Shown here: in pieces, positions 1 to 9,143 of the stretch | Layout: each line of letters begins with the position of its first letter | Position numbering within the stretch: the first letter of the stretch is position 1 | Assembly (NCBI GenBank): GCA_910575565.1 | Contig: CAJTFL010000027.1 | Coordinates: 1-54,383 of the forward strand | Length of the DNA stretch: 54,383 bases | Direction: 5' to 3' | DNA from: Lachnospiraceae bacterium | GTDB lineage: Bacteria > Bacillota > Clostridia > Lachnospirales > Lachnospiraceae | Notes under the pieces: model-generated | Database searches by the model: none | What the model saw: the letters and a program-made list of their open reading frames with translations, nothing else | What the model was told of the DNA's origin: nothing | Position numbers and translations under genes: made by a program

Positions 1-122
1 TCGTCCAAACTTAATCCTGCCTAAAACTATTATAAATCAAGACAGGAAGCTAAAACAGTAGTGGAGCCAGCCCCTCTTATTTTCATTATAGGCTGTGATA
101 ACCCTTCATGATTCGTTGAAAA
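1..122. repeat. Left arm of a perfect 122-bp terminal inverted repeat
   Basis: The first 122 bases are the exact reverse complement of 54252-54373. The match stops at base 122, where the sequence changes from GAAAA to CCGG, 41 bases before the stop codon of the first gene. No coding sequence is apparent in it. It may be the end of an insertion sequence present on both sides, an arm of an invertible segment, or a repeat at which assembly stopped. Confidence 0.9.
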
Positions 123-163
123 CCGGATAACCGCTTTCACCCCCCGCAGTTACCCAAAATCCA

Positions 164-1624
164 TTACAAATAGTCTTCCATCCACCTCCTTATCAATTCC
201 ACAGATGATTTTTCATCCATCAAGGAATCGCTTTGAAGCAAACTTTCCAAATAGTCGCTTACCGCGTCTACCACCTCCGGTATCTCAAACTCAAAGATCC
301 GAAACTGGTTATCCACGCAGTACTGCATATACAGGTTTTCATGTGGCTCAACGATCGCTTCCCAACGGTAATCCAAAGGAAATTCCCTTTCCTCCAAAAA
401 GTAAAGGTGATACCATCCCTCTTCCACTGCCTGGAAAATCTGCTCTAATATGTACCTTCTGTCCTCCGGCGTCAAAGGCGTCCGAAAGTAAATCGAAGGA
501 TATTCTTTAATAATCCCGGTTTTGATAAACTCCAAAACAAAGCCGGGATTCATCAGAATCTTAACTTGTCCCTTTTTCTTTGCCTCATGCAGCTGCGCCA
601 TATACCAGACCATTCCCTCCAGCAAGTGCTCATAGCCGTCAATGGAGCGAGGCAGATAAGTTTCAATCAGCTTCCTGTCCCAAAACTGCAAGCTGCACAG
701 ACCACTGCTCATCTCAATGTTCTGGCGGTATTTCCCTGGCTTCTTTAAGTCCTCTATCCCCCAGGTTATCCGATCCATCAAGCCGATGACGCTTTTCATC
801 AGCGGATAGCACTGACGCAGCATCCTCCCAAAAGCTTCCTGGAAATATTGGTTCACTCCCTCATCTTTATGGATAATTGCGGCTTTCCCGTCAATGGCAA
901 CCTGCAGGGTACAGCCTTCCGTAATCACAAAATACGGCATCATGTTCATCATCCCATAATGCTCAGAGGGCGTCCCGTAGTAATAAAAGGGCTGGTAATC
1001 CATGATGGCAATCCCGCTGCGGATAACACTTTTGATGATCTCTAAGTTGCCGCATTCCACAGGATCCGGATCCGCGTCCATGCAGATAATATGGATAAGC
1101 CGGCAGCTTTCCGGATATTCGCACACCACGTTCATGGCATGGAAAAACTGGATATCCGGCTGCAAAAACAGGCTAATCGTCACTCCCCGTTCACAGGCAT
1201 CCCGCACTACGGCCCTGATGGCCTTCTGCACCTTAAGCTCGCCGCTAATCAGCATACTTCCCACGTTCTGGATATCCTGGCTGGAACCGGAAGCCTCCTG
1301 CCGCCCCCCAAAAGGATTGACGCCTTTGACTTCCTCCAAGGTAAGGAGGGATTCAAAAATTTCCTTTATCTTTTTCCTCCGGTAGTACCGCCCCTCGCCT
1401 ATCAGGGTAATCTCAAAAGCCTGCATCACCTTAACCCGTTCCTCCGGCCTTAAGCGCAGCTCCGCTAAGATGGCATCCAGCAATTCCCGGTTCTGCAAAG
1501 GACGCCTGCCATGGATATACTGGTACATCGTGGAACGGTCAATCTGGCATCGCTTTGCCAAATCAGCTATCCCCAGCTTTTTTTGCTTTACGTAATTCTC
1601 CAACGCTTCTGATAAAATTGACAT
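164..1624 (-). CDS. XRE-type helix-turn-helix transcriptional regulator
   Basis: Protein of 486 residues. Residues 5-60 form a Cro/C1-type helix-turn-helix, with the core LADLAKR-type helix, then QIDRSTMYQYIHGRR as recognition helix. The remaining 400 residues have no domain I can name and probably form a sensory or oligomerisation region. The ATG at 1624 has GAGGTG five bases upstream, which supports this start. It is divergently transcribed from the transglutaminase-like gene at 1854 and could control it, but that is inference from position only. Proteins of this long XRE layout are familiar in Lachnospiraceae; function unknown. Confidence 0.75.
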   Translation of the reverse strand: MSILSEALENYVKQKKLGIADLAKRCQIDRSTMYQYIHGRRPLQNRELLDAILAELRLRPEERVKVMQAFEITLIGEGRYYRRKKIKEIFESLLTLEEVKGVNPFGGRQEASGSSQDIQNVGSMLISGELKVQKAIRAVVRDACERGVTISLFLQPDIQFFHAMNVVCEYPESCRLIHIICMDADPDPVECGNLEIIKSVIRSGIAIMDYQPFYYYGTPSEHYGMMNMMPYFVITEGCTLQVAIDGKAAIIHKDEGVNQYFQEAFGRMLRQCYPLMKSVIGLMDRITWGIEDLKKPGKYRQNIEMSSGLCSLQFWDRKLIETYLPRSIDGYEHLLEGMVWYMAQLHEAKKKGQVKILMNPGFVLEFIKTGIIKEYPSIYFRTPLTPEDRRYILEQIFQAVEEGWYHLYFLEEREFPLDYRWEAIVEPHENLYMQYCVDNQFRIFEFEIPEVVDAVSDYLESLLQSDSLMDEKSSVELIRRWMEDYL

Positions 1625-1788
1625 CCCCGCACCTCGCCGCTAAACATGGAAATCACCCTATAATCATCATAAATTGTAGCATGGATACACCTTGCAAACA
1701 AGCTGTGGCATGATTTGTGGCACATTTTCCTCTTACCTGGCCATATCTTCCCTCACCGAAACCGAAAGGCATTTAAAGCGAATTATCC

Positions 1789-1818
1789 TTGAATCTTTTT
1801 GTCCACATATAGTATAAT
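1789..1818 (+). promoter_or_regulatory. Sigma-A-like promoter of the transglutaminase-like gene
   Basis: TTGAAT at 1789-1794 and TATAAT at 1813-1818 are separated by 18 bases. The downstream gene starts at 1854 behind AGGAGG with eight bases of spacing, leaving a short 5' leader. Spacing and the perfect -10 box make this a good promoter call. Confidence 0.7.
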
Positions 1819-1853
1819 CGTAAAAAGCATTCGCATTACAGGAGGATAACCTT

Positions 1854-4667
1854 ATGTTTTCAGGACATCTCAGACGATACGCCCAGGAAAAGTTTTGCCG
1901 GCGGCTCCCTTTTCTCGGTCCGGCCAGGGAAAAAGTTTTGCAAAAGCTTTCCTGTTGCACAGATGAAGAACAGGTACTGATGAAATTCTTGTATGGCACA
2001 ATGCCCCTGCGGGATGTGGGCGAATACCCATTTTCCCTGTTTCTTTGCTACGTCACCCACTCCCTGATGCTTTACCGCTCCATGGAATGGTGCAAAAATC
2101 TCCCAGAGGATATTTTCCTTCACTATATTTTGTACTGCCGGGTAAATTCAGAACCGATTGAAGACTGCCGCGGATTTTTTTATGATCAGCTTATTGGCCG
2201 GATACAGGGGCTTCCTCCCAAGGAGGCGGCGCTGGAAATCAATTACTGGTGCGCCGAAAACGCCGCCTACCAGTCTACGGACGGCCGCACTGCGTCCCCC
2301 CTCACGGTATACCGCTGCGGCAAGGGGCGATGCGGGGAGGAATCCACCTTTGCCGTAACGGCATTCCGCAGCGTAGGCATTCCCGCCCGCCAGGTATATA
2401 CGCCCTGGTGGCTCCACTGCGACGACAACCACGCCTGGGTGGAGGTATATGTCCATGGCAAATGGCATTTTTTAGGAGCCTGCGAGCCGGAAGAAACGCT
2501 GGATAAAGGCTGGTTTTCCAATGCCTCCTCCAGAGCCCTTTTGATCCATGCCCGCACCTTTTCCGATTACCAGTCCCCATGCCAAGCTCCTTATCCGGCT
2601 CCCGAAGCAGGAAACGCAAATGGCAAAGAAGAATGCTTAGGACAGGATGGGCTGATGGCCTGCTATAACCGCACCGCCGGCTACGCCCGGACAGCGTTTT
2701 TCCAAATCCTGGTGACAGACCAGCGCCACACTCCCGTAAGCCAGGCTCGGCTTCAAATCCAGGTATTAAATATGGCCCAGTACTGCCAGGCCGCCACCCT
2801 TTACACCGATGATCATGGACGGGCTGGAATTACCCTGGGCCTTGGAACCATCCGGATCGTGGGCAGAAAAGGAAACTGCCTGGGGGAAGCTATCTGCAGC
2901 ATAAAAGATACCCCCGCCATCTGCCTGGTGCTTAAAGAGCTGCCCGGACAATCTCCCCTGGAGAGCCTTCCTGGCTCCCTCCAGGAAAGTCCACCTGCCT
3001 CCCTGCAGGAAGACCTCCCTGGATCCTCCTGGGAAAGCCTTTGGGACGTTTGGCAGGATACGGATGTGGAAGCGCCGAAAGAAGCTCCCCTTCACCGCGC
3101 AGCCCTGACTGGGGAGCAGAAAGAAAAAAACCAAAAGCGGCTCGATCACGCAAACCGGCTGCGAAGAGAACGGATTCAAGGATATTACCAGGAAGCGCTT
3201 GCCAGCCAGTACCCGGGGCAGGCAGGGATTTTAAGGGAAGCCGGAGGAAACTTCGGGGAAATCTACCGATTTTTAAGCCGCGACGCCCACCCTGACCGGG
3301 CGCTGCTTCTAAGCAGCCTTTCGCCAAAAGACTACCGGGACGCCAGGGCCGATGTTCTGGAAAGCCACCGGTTAAGCTGTGTGCCCTTTAGGGAAAAGTG
3401 GGCCAAGCGGGGAATGCTTAAGCTTTACGCCGACTATATCTTATGCCCCAGGATTTATCTGGAAGAGCTTACGGATTACCGGCCCTACATCCGGGAATAC
3501 TTCCGCCCCGAAGGCTCCGCCCCCTATGCCCGCAGTTTTTCCCAAAACCCTCCGGCTATCTGGGACTTTATCCAAACCCATATCCAATACCAACCGGAGC
3601 TAGACTACGATACCATCTGCGCCACCCCCATAGGCTGCTTAAAAATGTGCCGGGGAAGCTTCCTTAGCCAAAAGATTTTATTTGCCGCCATCTGCCGCAC
3701 CTTGGGGATCCCTGCCAGGATAAACCCGGTAGACTTAGAAGCCGAGTACTTTGCCGAAGAAACCTTTATCCCGGTAAGCAAGGCAAATAGCCCTTCCCCT
3801 TCTGGAAAAAACGCCCTGTCCGCGGGTAAGGCCATCCTAAAATCCGATTCCAAAAACATCTGGAATTATTATCAGAACTGGACCATCGGCCGCCTTGATG
3901 AGGGAGAAGTCCAAACCTTGGATTACGAAGGAATTTCTTTTAAGGAAAACCGGCTGGCCTTATGCTTAAGACCAGGAAGCTACCGCATCATCACCACAAA
4001 CCGGCTTCCAAACGGGAACCAATTATCTTCCGCGTACTGGTTTTTTCTGGCCGCCAAAGAGACGAAGGAAATTCCCATGCGCCTTCGCGCCGGGAAACCG
4101 GAAGAGATGCTTTCTGCCAACTGGCTGGATGATTTTGAACTAGAAAAAATCCCCAATGAAGCTGTTCAAGGCTCCTTCCTTGGAGACCGCCTGGAAACTG
4201 CCCCCCTTAAATGCTGCCAGGAAAATCCCTCCTTTAGAAACTGCCGGAAAATTTCCGCTTCTTCTTTATCGGAGGGAAAGGCAAACCTTTTCGCTTTCCT
4301 AAAGGCAGGGCAGGAGCCCACGGAGCATTTGCTGAATGAAATGCTTAAGCGGGCTGACCAGCTGAAGGAAATCCCTGTCCAGATATCCTTCATCCTCCCA
4401 GAACCGGGGGATCTAAGGGATCAGACCTTCCAAGGAGTTATCCGCCAGCTCCCTGACGCCCGCGTCTTTACAGGCCGGTTTGAGGAAATCACGGAGCATT
4501 TGGCCCGGCAGATGTACGTGGATCCGGAAAAGCTTCCCCTCCTTGTGCTGACGAATCCCGGCCTGAAAGGGATTTACGGCTGCAGCGGATATCAGGTGGG
4601 AAACGTTGATCTGGCTATCCGGATTCTTGCCGTCAGCCAGTCAGAAAAGCATCCCTCCCCCGGCTGA
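1854..4667 (+). CDS. Transglutaminase-like domain protein with two core regions
   Basis: Protein of 937 residues. A transglutaminase/protease-like core lies around residues 125-215: GRCGEES gives Cys160, DNHAWVEV gives His193, and an acidic residue follows in GACEPEE. Residues 285-360 look like a carboxypeptidase-regulatory or bacterial-Ig-like beta domain. A second, degenerate core near residues 585-625 keeps the ICRTLGIPARI helix motif but has no clear Cys-His pair. There is no signal peptide or membrane segment, so a cytoplasmic location is likely. AGGAGG precedes the ATG by eight bases. Such proteins may be proteases or cross-linking enzymes; the substrate cannot be read from the sequence. 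cutC follows closely and may be cotranscribed. Confidence 0.8.
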   Translation: MFSGHLRRYAQEKFCRRLPFLGPAREKVLQKLSCCTDEEQVLMKFLYGTMPLRDVGEYPFSLFLCYVTHSLMLYRSMEWCKNLPEDIFLHYILYCRVNSEPIEDCRGFFYDQLIGRIQGLPPKEAALEINYWCAENAAYQSTDGRTASPLTVYRCGKGRCGEESTFAVTAFRSVGIPARQVYTPWWLHCDDNHAWVEVYVHGKWHFLGACEPEETLDKGWFSNASSRALLIHARTFSDYQSPCQAPYPAPEAGNANGKEECLGQDGLMACYNRTAGYARTAFFQILVTDQRHTPVSQARLQIQVLNMAQYCQAATLYTDDHGRAGITLGLGTIRIVGRKGNCLGEAICSIKDTPAICLVLKELPGQSPLESLPGSLQESPPASLQEDLPGSSWESLWDVWQDTDVEAPKEAPLHRAALTGEQKEKNQKRLDHANRLRRERIQGYYQEALASQYPGQAGILREAGGNFGEIYRFLSRDAHPDRALLLSSLSPKDYRDARADVLESHRLSCVPFREKWAKRGMLKLYADYILCPRIYLEELTDYRPYIREYFRPEGSAPYARSFSQNPPAIWDFIQTHIQYQPELDYDTICATPIGCLKMCRGSFLSQKILFAAICRTLGIPARINPVDLEAEYFAEETFIPVSKANSPSPSGKNALSAGKAILKSDSKNIWNYYQNWTIGRLDEGEVQTLDYEGISFKENRLALCLRPGSYRIITTNRLPNGNQLSSAYWFFLAAKETKEIPMRLRAGKPEEMLSANWLDDFELEKIPNEAVQGSFLGDRLETAPLKCCQENPSFRNCRKISASSLSEGKANLFAFLKAGQEPTEHLLNEMLKRADQLKEIPVQISFILPEPGDLRDQTFQGVIRQLPDARVFTGRFEEITEHLARQMYVDPEKLPLLVLTNPGLKGIYGCSGYQVGNVDLAIRILAVSQSEKHPSPG

Positions 4668-4705
4668 ACGGACGGTAAATGTTTAAGGAAATGGAGGAGC
4701 GTTTA

Positions 4706-5458
4706 ATGAAACCATACCTTTTAGAAGCCTGCGCCGACTCGGTGGAATCCGCCATCGAAGCAGCAAAAGGCGGAGCCCACCGCTTAGAGCTTTGCGCAAA
4801 CCTGATTATCGGGGGAACCACCCCCGGCGTAAGCCAGTTTAAGCAAATCCGGAAAGCCTTAGATCTTCCCATCCATGTGCTGCTGCGCCCCAGGTACGGG
4901 GACTTTTACTATACCGAAAGGGAATTCCAGATGATCCGGGAAGACGCCGCCATGTTTATCCGGCTGGGGGCAGACGGAATTGTGGCCGGATGCCTAAAGC
5001 CGGAGGGGAACCTGGACAGAGAACGGATGGAAATCCTCCGGGAAACAGCAAACTCCCGGCATTTTACCCTTCACCGCGCCTTCGATATGTGCCAGTGCCC
5101 TTACCGCGCCTTGGAAGATGCCGTAAGCATCGGCGCAGACACCATCCTTACCTCCGGGCAGCAAAACAGCTGCCTGGAAGGAACAGCCCTCTTAAAAGAG
5201 CTGATCCGCCTGGCAGGCAGCCGAATCAATATCTTAGTAGGAAGCGGCGTAAACGCACAGGCGATCCCCTTCCTGGCAAAGGAAACAGGAGCCAGGCATT
5301 TCCATATGTCCGGGAAAACCATGGCAGATAGCGGCATGGTTTTCCGGAAGGAAAACGTTTCCATGGGGATAGGATCCATAGGGGAATACGCCATTGTCCG
5401 CACAGACGAAACGCAGATCCAGGAGGCTGTAAATGCGTTGAACCTTCTGCCCCTTTAA
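4706..5458 (+). CDS. cutC: CutC family protein (copper homeostasis family)
   Basis: TIM-barrel protein of 250 residues with the family hallmarks LEACADSVESA, GAHRLELCANL and HVLLRPRYGDFYYT near the N-terminus, FTLHRAFDMC in the middle and GSGVNAQ and HFHMSGK near the end. The family was named for copper tolerance in E. coli, but its biochemical role is unsettled. The longer frame opens at 4679; I chose the ATG at 4706 because GGAGG at 4693-4697 sits eight bases upstream and homologous CutC proteins begin right at this point. It follows the transglutaminase-like gene by 38 bases and is probably in the same operon. Confidence 0.9.
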   Translation: MKPYLLEACADSVESAIEAAKGGAHRLELCANLIIGGTTPGVSQFKQIRKALDLPIHVLLRPRYGDFYYTEREFQMIREDAAMFIRLGADGIVAGCLKPEGNLDRERMEILRETANSRHFTLHRAFDMCQCPYRALEDAVSIGADTILTSGQQNSCLEGTALLKELIRLAGSRINILVGSGVNAQAIPFLAKETGARHFHMSGKTMADSGMVFRKENVSMGIGSIGEYAIVRTDETQIQEAVNALNLLPL

Positions 5459-5708
5459 TCCTTGCCACATAGCCGTCCTGCTGTTTTCCATGAGTATTCA
5501 CGGTATTATAATGAAAAAGCATCGCAGACTTGACCGTTAAAAGTTTGCTCAGGTATTCCAATCTGCCAAAATCTGTGTTATCTTTAGGAGAGAGATAACA
5601 TTTTGGTGTGTGTATAGTTTTTGTGTGGTAACAAGTGCCGCCTATTTACCTGTACCTTCATCATACACCTGTGATGTAACAAGCAAAACCGGCAAAGGGG
5701 CATTCGTA
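5459..5708. other. Intergenic junction with decayed sequence and a hairpin
   Basis: No intact gene. The minus strand between 5460 and 5560 can be read as a short C-terminal fragment without a start. The 16 bases at 5536-5551 recur in inverse orientation at 42869-42884. An imperfect hairpin at about 5568-5608 (TGTTATCT pairing with AGATAACA, flanked by CCAAAA and TTTTGG) may end cutC transcription. This is where chromosomal-looking sequence gives way to accessory DNA. Confidence 0.45.
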
Positions 5709-6506
5709 TCAATCTGCTCGTAAGTTGTCTGCCGGCAGTCCGATTCTGTCTTTTCGTAATTCCCCAGTCAAACCACGGGGTGTAGTATTGTTTTCCTTTA
5801 TCTGCTCTTCTTTTGAGTTCTCTTGTACTCTGGGAGCATCAGTTTCGCTAATTTTTTCGTTTATTTCCCCTGATATTTTTACCGTATTTGCTGTTAATTC
5901 GGCAGCCTTTTGCTGTAACTGCGCAAGTTTCTCCTCTTTCTTAGCAATTATTTCTGTATCTCCCATTCTCCCTTTATCCATCTTTATTTCGCTTTCCAGT
6001 ACCCTGGCTTCTCCTTCTACCTGAGTCTGTGAGGATTGCACTGTCCTGCTCTGGGACATTCCGGATGATAAGTCTACTAAATCAGAGATTCTCCCCTGCT
6101 CAATCGCCTGCTTCGTTTTCGGCTCGTTGTTCTTTTTTGGGGACTGTACCTTTTCAGGCTGTCTGCTGTTCTGCCTTGCCATTTCCTGCGAAATTTGTTG
6201 TTCCAGTTCGTTTAGCTGTTCTTCATAGGAATCTAACATATCGTGAATGGATTTAATATCCTGACCATTCTCAAGAGCAGAATTGACCCATTGGTTTTTC
6301 CGTTCCAGCAGAGACTGTTTCTGTTCCATTAAATTTCTAATCCGGCTGTTGCTACTCTGCCCCAAAAAAGAAATCGTCACGGTGTCTCTATCTCCCCCGG
6401 CAAGGTTACTGTTTCCACGATTTTCTGACTTCATCTGTCTTGTATTCCAAAACATTTGATTTCTGGAAAAGGATGCACTCATCGTTTGATATCCCGTAAT
6501 CTTCAT
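5709..6506 (-). CDS. Coiled-coil protein of unknown function next to an agr-like system
   Basis: Protein of 265 residues, hydrophilic, no signal peptide or membrane segment. Residues 50-125 and 165-235 are rich in Leu/Glu/Gln/Lys heptads and should form coiled coils. A DTVTISFLGQ motif near residue 41 precedes the first coil; I have the impression this motif plus coiled coil recurs in uncharacterised Lachnospiraceae proteins, but I cannot name the family. AAGGTGG lies ten bases before the ATG. It is the last gene of an operon with the GHKL kinase and the LytTR regulator, so it may be an output or accessory component of that signalling pair. Confidence 0.7.
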   Translation of the reverse strand: MKITGYQTMSASFSRNQMFWNTRQMKSENRGNSNLAGGDRDTVTISFLGQSSNSRIRNLMEQKQSLLERKNQWVNSALENGQDIKSIHDMLDSYEEQLNELEQQISQEMARQNSRQPEKVQSPKKNNEPKTKQAIEQGRISDLVDLSSGMSQSRTVQSSQTQVEGEARVLESEIKMDKGRMGDTEIIAKKEEKLAQLQQKAAELTANTVKISGEINEKISETDAPRVQENSKEEQIKENNTTPRGLTGELRKDRIGLPADNLRAD

Positions 6507-6539
6507 TATTTTATATCCACCTTTCTAAATTTATATATT

Positions 6540-7970
6540 TTATTCATTTTTTATCATTACAGATAAAATGAAAGCCATTCCCTTCACCTCCCATTCTACC
6601 GCGCCATAATATTTTTCAACTGTGTACTTTATATTGGCCAATCCCATACCGTGGCTTTCCCCAATCTCTTTGTCAGAAACAGGAAATTCCCGTGACTTTT
6701 CTAAAATTAATTTTCCGTTAAAGCTGTTTTCCACTTCCAGAAAGAACATCTTTCGTTTCTGAAAAGAAGAAAGTTTTATATAAACTTCCGCTTCTGGTTT
6801 TTCTTCTTTAAGCTTCTTACAGGCACGGACTGCGTTGTCTAAAGCGTTTCCTACAATAATACTTAAGTCATAGCTTTGAATTGCAAATGTATCAGGAAAG
6901 AGCAGCCCATCGGTTTCTAATCGTAAATCTGGTATGGTGAGTGTGACTTCATGATATTTCATATTCAGTAAAGCGTCCACAACGGTATTTCCCGAATGAA
7001 ACCTGTATTCCAGGCTGCTCATGGTCTCATTGAATCCGGCCAGATAATGACAGAGTTCCTCAGTTCCCCTTTCCTTAGGGGTAAGCTGCATGATTACCGC
7101 AAGCGTATTTTTCAGGTCGTGTTTCATACCGCGGATTCCCGATTGCACTCTTCTTGTTTCCTCTATATATTCCTGCATACTTTTTATCTGGTTTTCCAGA
7201 ACCACCCGGCTGCTTCTCTCTCTGTTCAAAAGAATCATATCCTGGAATAATTTTACTCCATACAGAATTGATAACAGGGACAGTGCCAACATGAATGGCA
7301 TAAACAGCCTTAAAACCGGGTATATGTCAAATAAAAACTCCTGTCCGCCTCTTCCACTGGTGCGAAACATAATAAGATTTAACAAAATGCTGATACATAA
7401 ACTTGTCAGTCCGGGTATCAGCAAAAACTGTACCTCTACGGAATGAATGGGAAAATGCTTTTCATGAAAATGTTCCCGGATACTTTTTAAGGACTTATAC
7501 ATAATCAATATACGAATCAGGTAATTCAGAAGCCATGTTCCGTTAACGATTAGGGCTATAAAGAGAATACCATGGCCTTCCATATGCTGCCAGACCATGT
7601 TTGCCGGCAAGTCAGCGACATAAGGAAATATGAGCGCGAATATGCGGCTCGTTTCCTGTATGGACATAAAACTGACAACGAGGAAAATACTAATCAACCC
7701 GATATTTTTATAAAAGCACAAGCCCAGGAAAAGTAAAAAGAAAAAGGTCAAAACCAAATTTTCTATTATGTAAAACATTCGGTAATCTGCCGGCAGAAAT
7801 AATTTCTTTATATACTGAAACATGACATATGCGATAACAACACCCATTTGATTCCAGGATTTTCTCCGAAAACGTTCAGCAAAAAAATCTCCATAGAACT
7901 GCTGCAAAAAATATCCCTCAAAAAAATCCACAAGAGTCTGCAAAACCATCAGCAGATTAAAATGATCCAA
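6540..7970 (-). CDS. GHKL-type sensor histidine kinase (AgrC/ComD-like)
   Basis: Protein of 476 residues. About six hydrophobic segments between residues 40 and 245 form a polytopic membrane sensor as in peptide-sensing HPK10 kinases. GMKHDLKNTL supplies the phospho-accepting His284. NALDNAVRAC is the ATPase N box and GMGLANIKYTVEKY the G box. The start is a TTG at 7970, with AAGGAGG eight bases upstream inside the end of the response regulator gene; the two genes overlap by 14 bases, so translation is coupled. No AgrB- or AgrD-like gene is next to it, so the signal is unknown. Confidence 0.88.
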   Translation of the reverse strand: MDHFNLLMVLQTLVDFFEGYFLQQFYGDFFAERFRRKSWNQMGVVIAYVMFQYIKKLFLPADYRMFYIIENLVLTFFFLLFLGLCFYKNIGLISIFLVVSFMSIQETSRIFALIFPYVADLPANMVWQHMEGHGILFIALIVNGTWLLNYLIRILIMYKSLKSIREHFHEKHFPIHSVEVQFLLIPGLTSLCISILLNLIMFRTSGRGGQEFLFDIYPVLRLFMPFMLALSLLSILYGVKLFQDMILLNRERSSRVVLENQIKSMQEYIEETRRVQSGIRGMKHDLKNTLAVIMQLTPKERGTEELCHYLAGFNETMSSLEYRFHSGNTVVDALLNMKYHEVTLTIPDLRLETDGLLFPDTFAIQSYDLSIIVGNALDNAVRACKKLKEEKPEAEVYIKLSSFQKRKMFFLEVENSFNGKLILEKSREFPVSDKEIGESHGMGLANIKYTVEKYYGAVEWEVKGMAFILSVMIKNE

Positions 7971-8673
7971 GAAGTGCCCCTCCTTTCCTCAAATAATCCA
8001 TATACACTTTCACAAACTCCTTGTATTTTCTCCTGGAAAGACATATAGTTTCTCCATTTGTCAGGGCTATACGATCCCTCCCGTACTCGGCAATATGCCC
8101 CAGATTCACGATATATCCCCTGTGACAGCGATAGAAATTTCTGCCTAACTGTTGTTCCAAATCTCTCATATCAGAATATAGTTCCAAGCATTCATTTGCC
8201 GTATGAAAATTTACCATTCGATTTTGGCTTTCAACATACAGAATATGGTTCCTGCTCAAAATAATCGTTTTTCCATTTGATTTAATAAAAAACGGTTCTT
8301 CCGCTAATCCCCTTTTTTTCTCTGCCGCTGCCACAGCCTTGGCAAATATCTCTGCAAATTTTTTCTCTTCGATCGGCTTCAAAAGGTAATGAAAGGCGGA
8401 TACGTCAAAGGATTCAAATACATACTCTTTTAAGCCCGTAATAAAAATCAACAAGGCTTCTTCTTTTTTATTCCGCAGCATTCTTGCTGTCTGAATTCCG
8501 TTTATACCATCCATTTGTATATCAAGAAATATGATATCAAATATTTTCGTTTCTTTTAACAGTGTTTCTCCAGAAGCGAACAGTTCTATATCACAATCGG
8601 GTATTTGTTTTTTTACTAATTTTCCTATCTGTTCACAGATGATTTTTTCATCATCGCATATGGCTATGGTCAT
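7957..8673 (-). CDS. LytTR-family response regulator (AgrA-like)
   Basis: Protein of 238 residues. The receiver domain at residues 1-120 carries the acidic pair in CDDEK and the phospho-acceptor Asp51 in IIFLDIQMDG; the conserved Lys is in YLLKPIEE. A LytTR DNA-binding domain follows at residues 135-230, with HILYVESQNR and FYRCHRGYIVNLGHI. It is first in the operon with the GHKL kinase and the coiled-coil protein. GAGGTG lies five bases before the ATG. Regulators of this type bind paired repeats upstream of target promoters; no site could be assigned. Confidence 0.9.
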   Translation of the reverse strand: MTIAICDDEKIICEQIGKLVKKQIPDCDIELFASGETLLKETKIFDIIFLDIQMDGINGIQTARMLRNKKEEALLIFITGLKEYVFESFDVSAFHYLLKPIEEKKFAEIFAKAVAAAEKKRGLAEEPFFIKSNGKTIILSRNHILYVESQNRMVNFHTANECLELYSDMRDLEQQLGRNFYRCHRGYIVNLGHIAEYGRDRIALTNGETICLSRRKYKEFVKVYMDYLRKGGALLGSF

Positions 8674-8937
8674 TTGCTCACCTCTTTGCTTTTAATATCG
8701 GCGGATAGTAAAAAAATTTTATTGAATCTGACAGATGGTATAGATTTTGTAGTGAACGGTTAAAAACCTGCAGCTCATATAACTCAACATGAGGTTTTAT
8801 GCTTCTAAACGAATCTTAAGGCTGCCCATAAAGAAAAATTGGAGTTTATCCCGGAAGCCGGAGAGCAGGGAACCCGGCTTCTTTTTCCTATGCAGGCAAA
8901 AAAAACTTCCCCCGGAAAGAGAGAAGGGCATTTGCCA

Positions 8938-9129
8938 TTATTCTGTTATCGCCGGCATCTCCCCGACAAAGTTATAAATGATTTCGATTTCCTGAAATTT
9001 CTCCCCGTCAATCTTTTTCACCTCCCCCACCAAAATCCGGCTGATAATGTGGTTTAAGATACCCTCGTCCAATTCCTGTATCATAAATCCCGAATTTGCG
9101 GTACGGGAAACGCTTTCATCAGCGTTTCC
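8938..9129 (-). pseudogene. C-terminal remnant of a large serine recombinase (DUF4368-like)
   Basis: A 48-residue open stretch starting with an ATG at 9084 and ending with TAA at 8938 reads like the extreme C-terminus of Tn4451/TnpX-type recombinases: ILNHIISRILVGEVKKIDGE, then IEIIYNFVGE. The frame continues upstream to 9129 without a recognisable catalytic domain. It is a leftover end of a transposon that has otherwise been lost. Confidence 0.7.
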
Positions 9130-9130
9130 C
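9105..9130. other. Perfect 10-bp stem hairpin
   Basis: GGGAAACGCT at 9105-9114 and AGCGTTTCCC at 9121-9130 are perfect complements around a six-base loop. It lies just downstream of the stop of the minus-strand gene at 9144, so it could stabilise or end that transcript, but no T-run follows on either strand. It also overlaps the start of the recombinase remnant. Confidence 0.5.
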
Positions 9131-9143
9131 TAAATGGAATATA

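Noticed and set aside
2148..3327. Several frames antisense to the transglutaminase-like gene
   Set aside because: Overlap a clear gene and show only its complementary composition.
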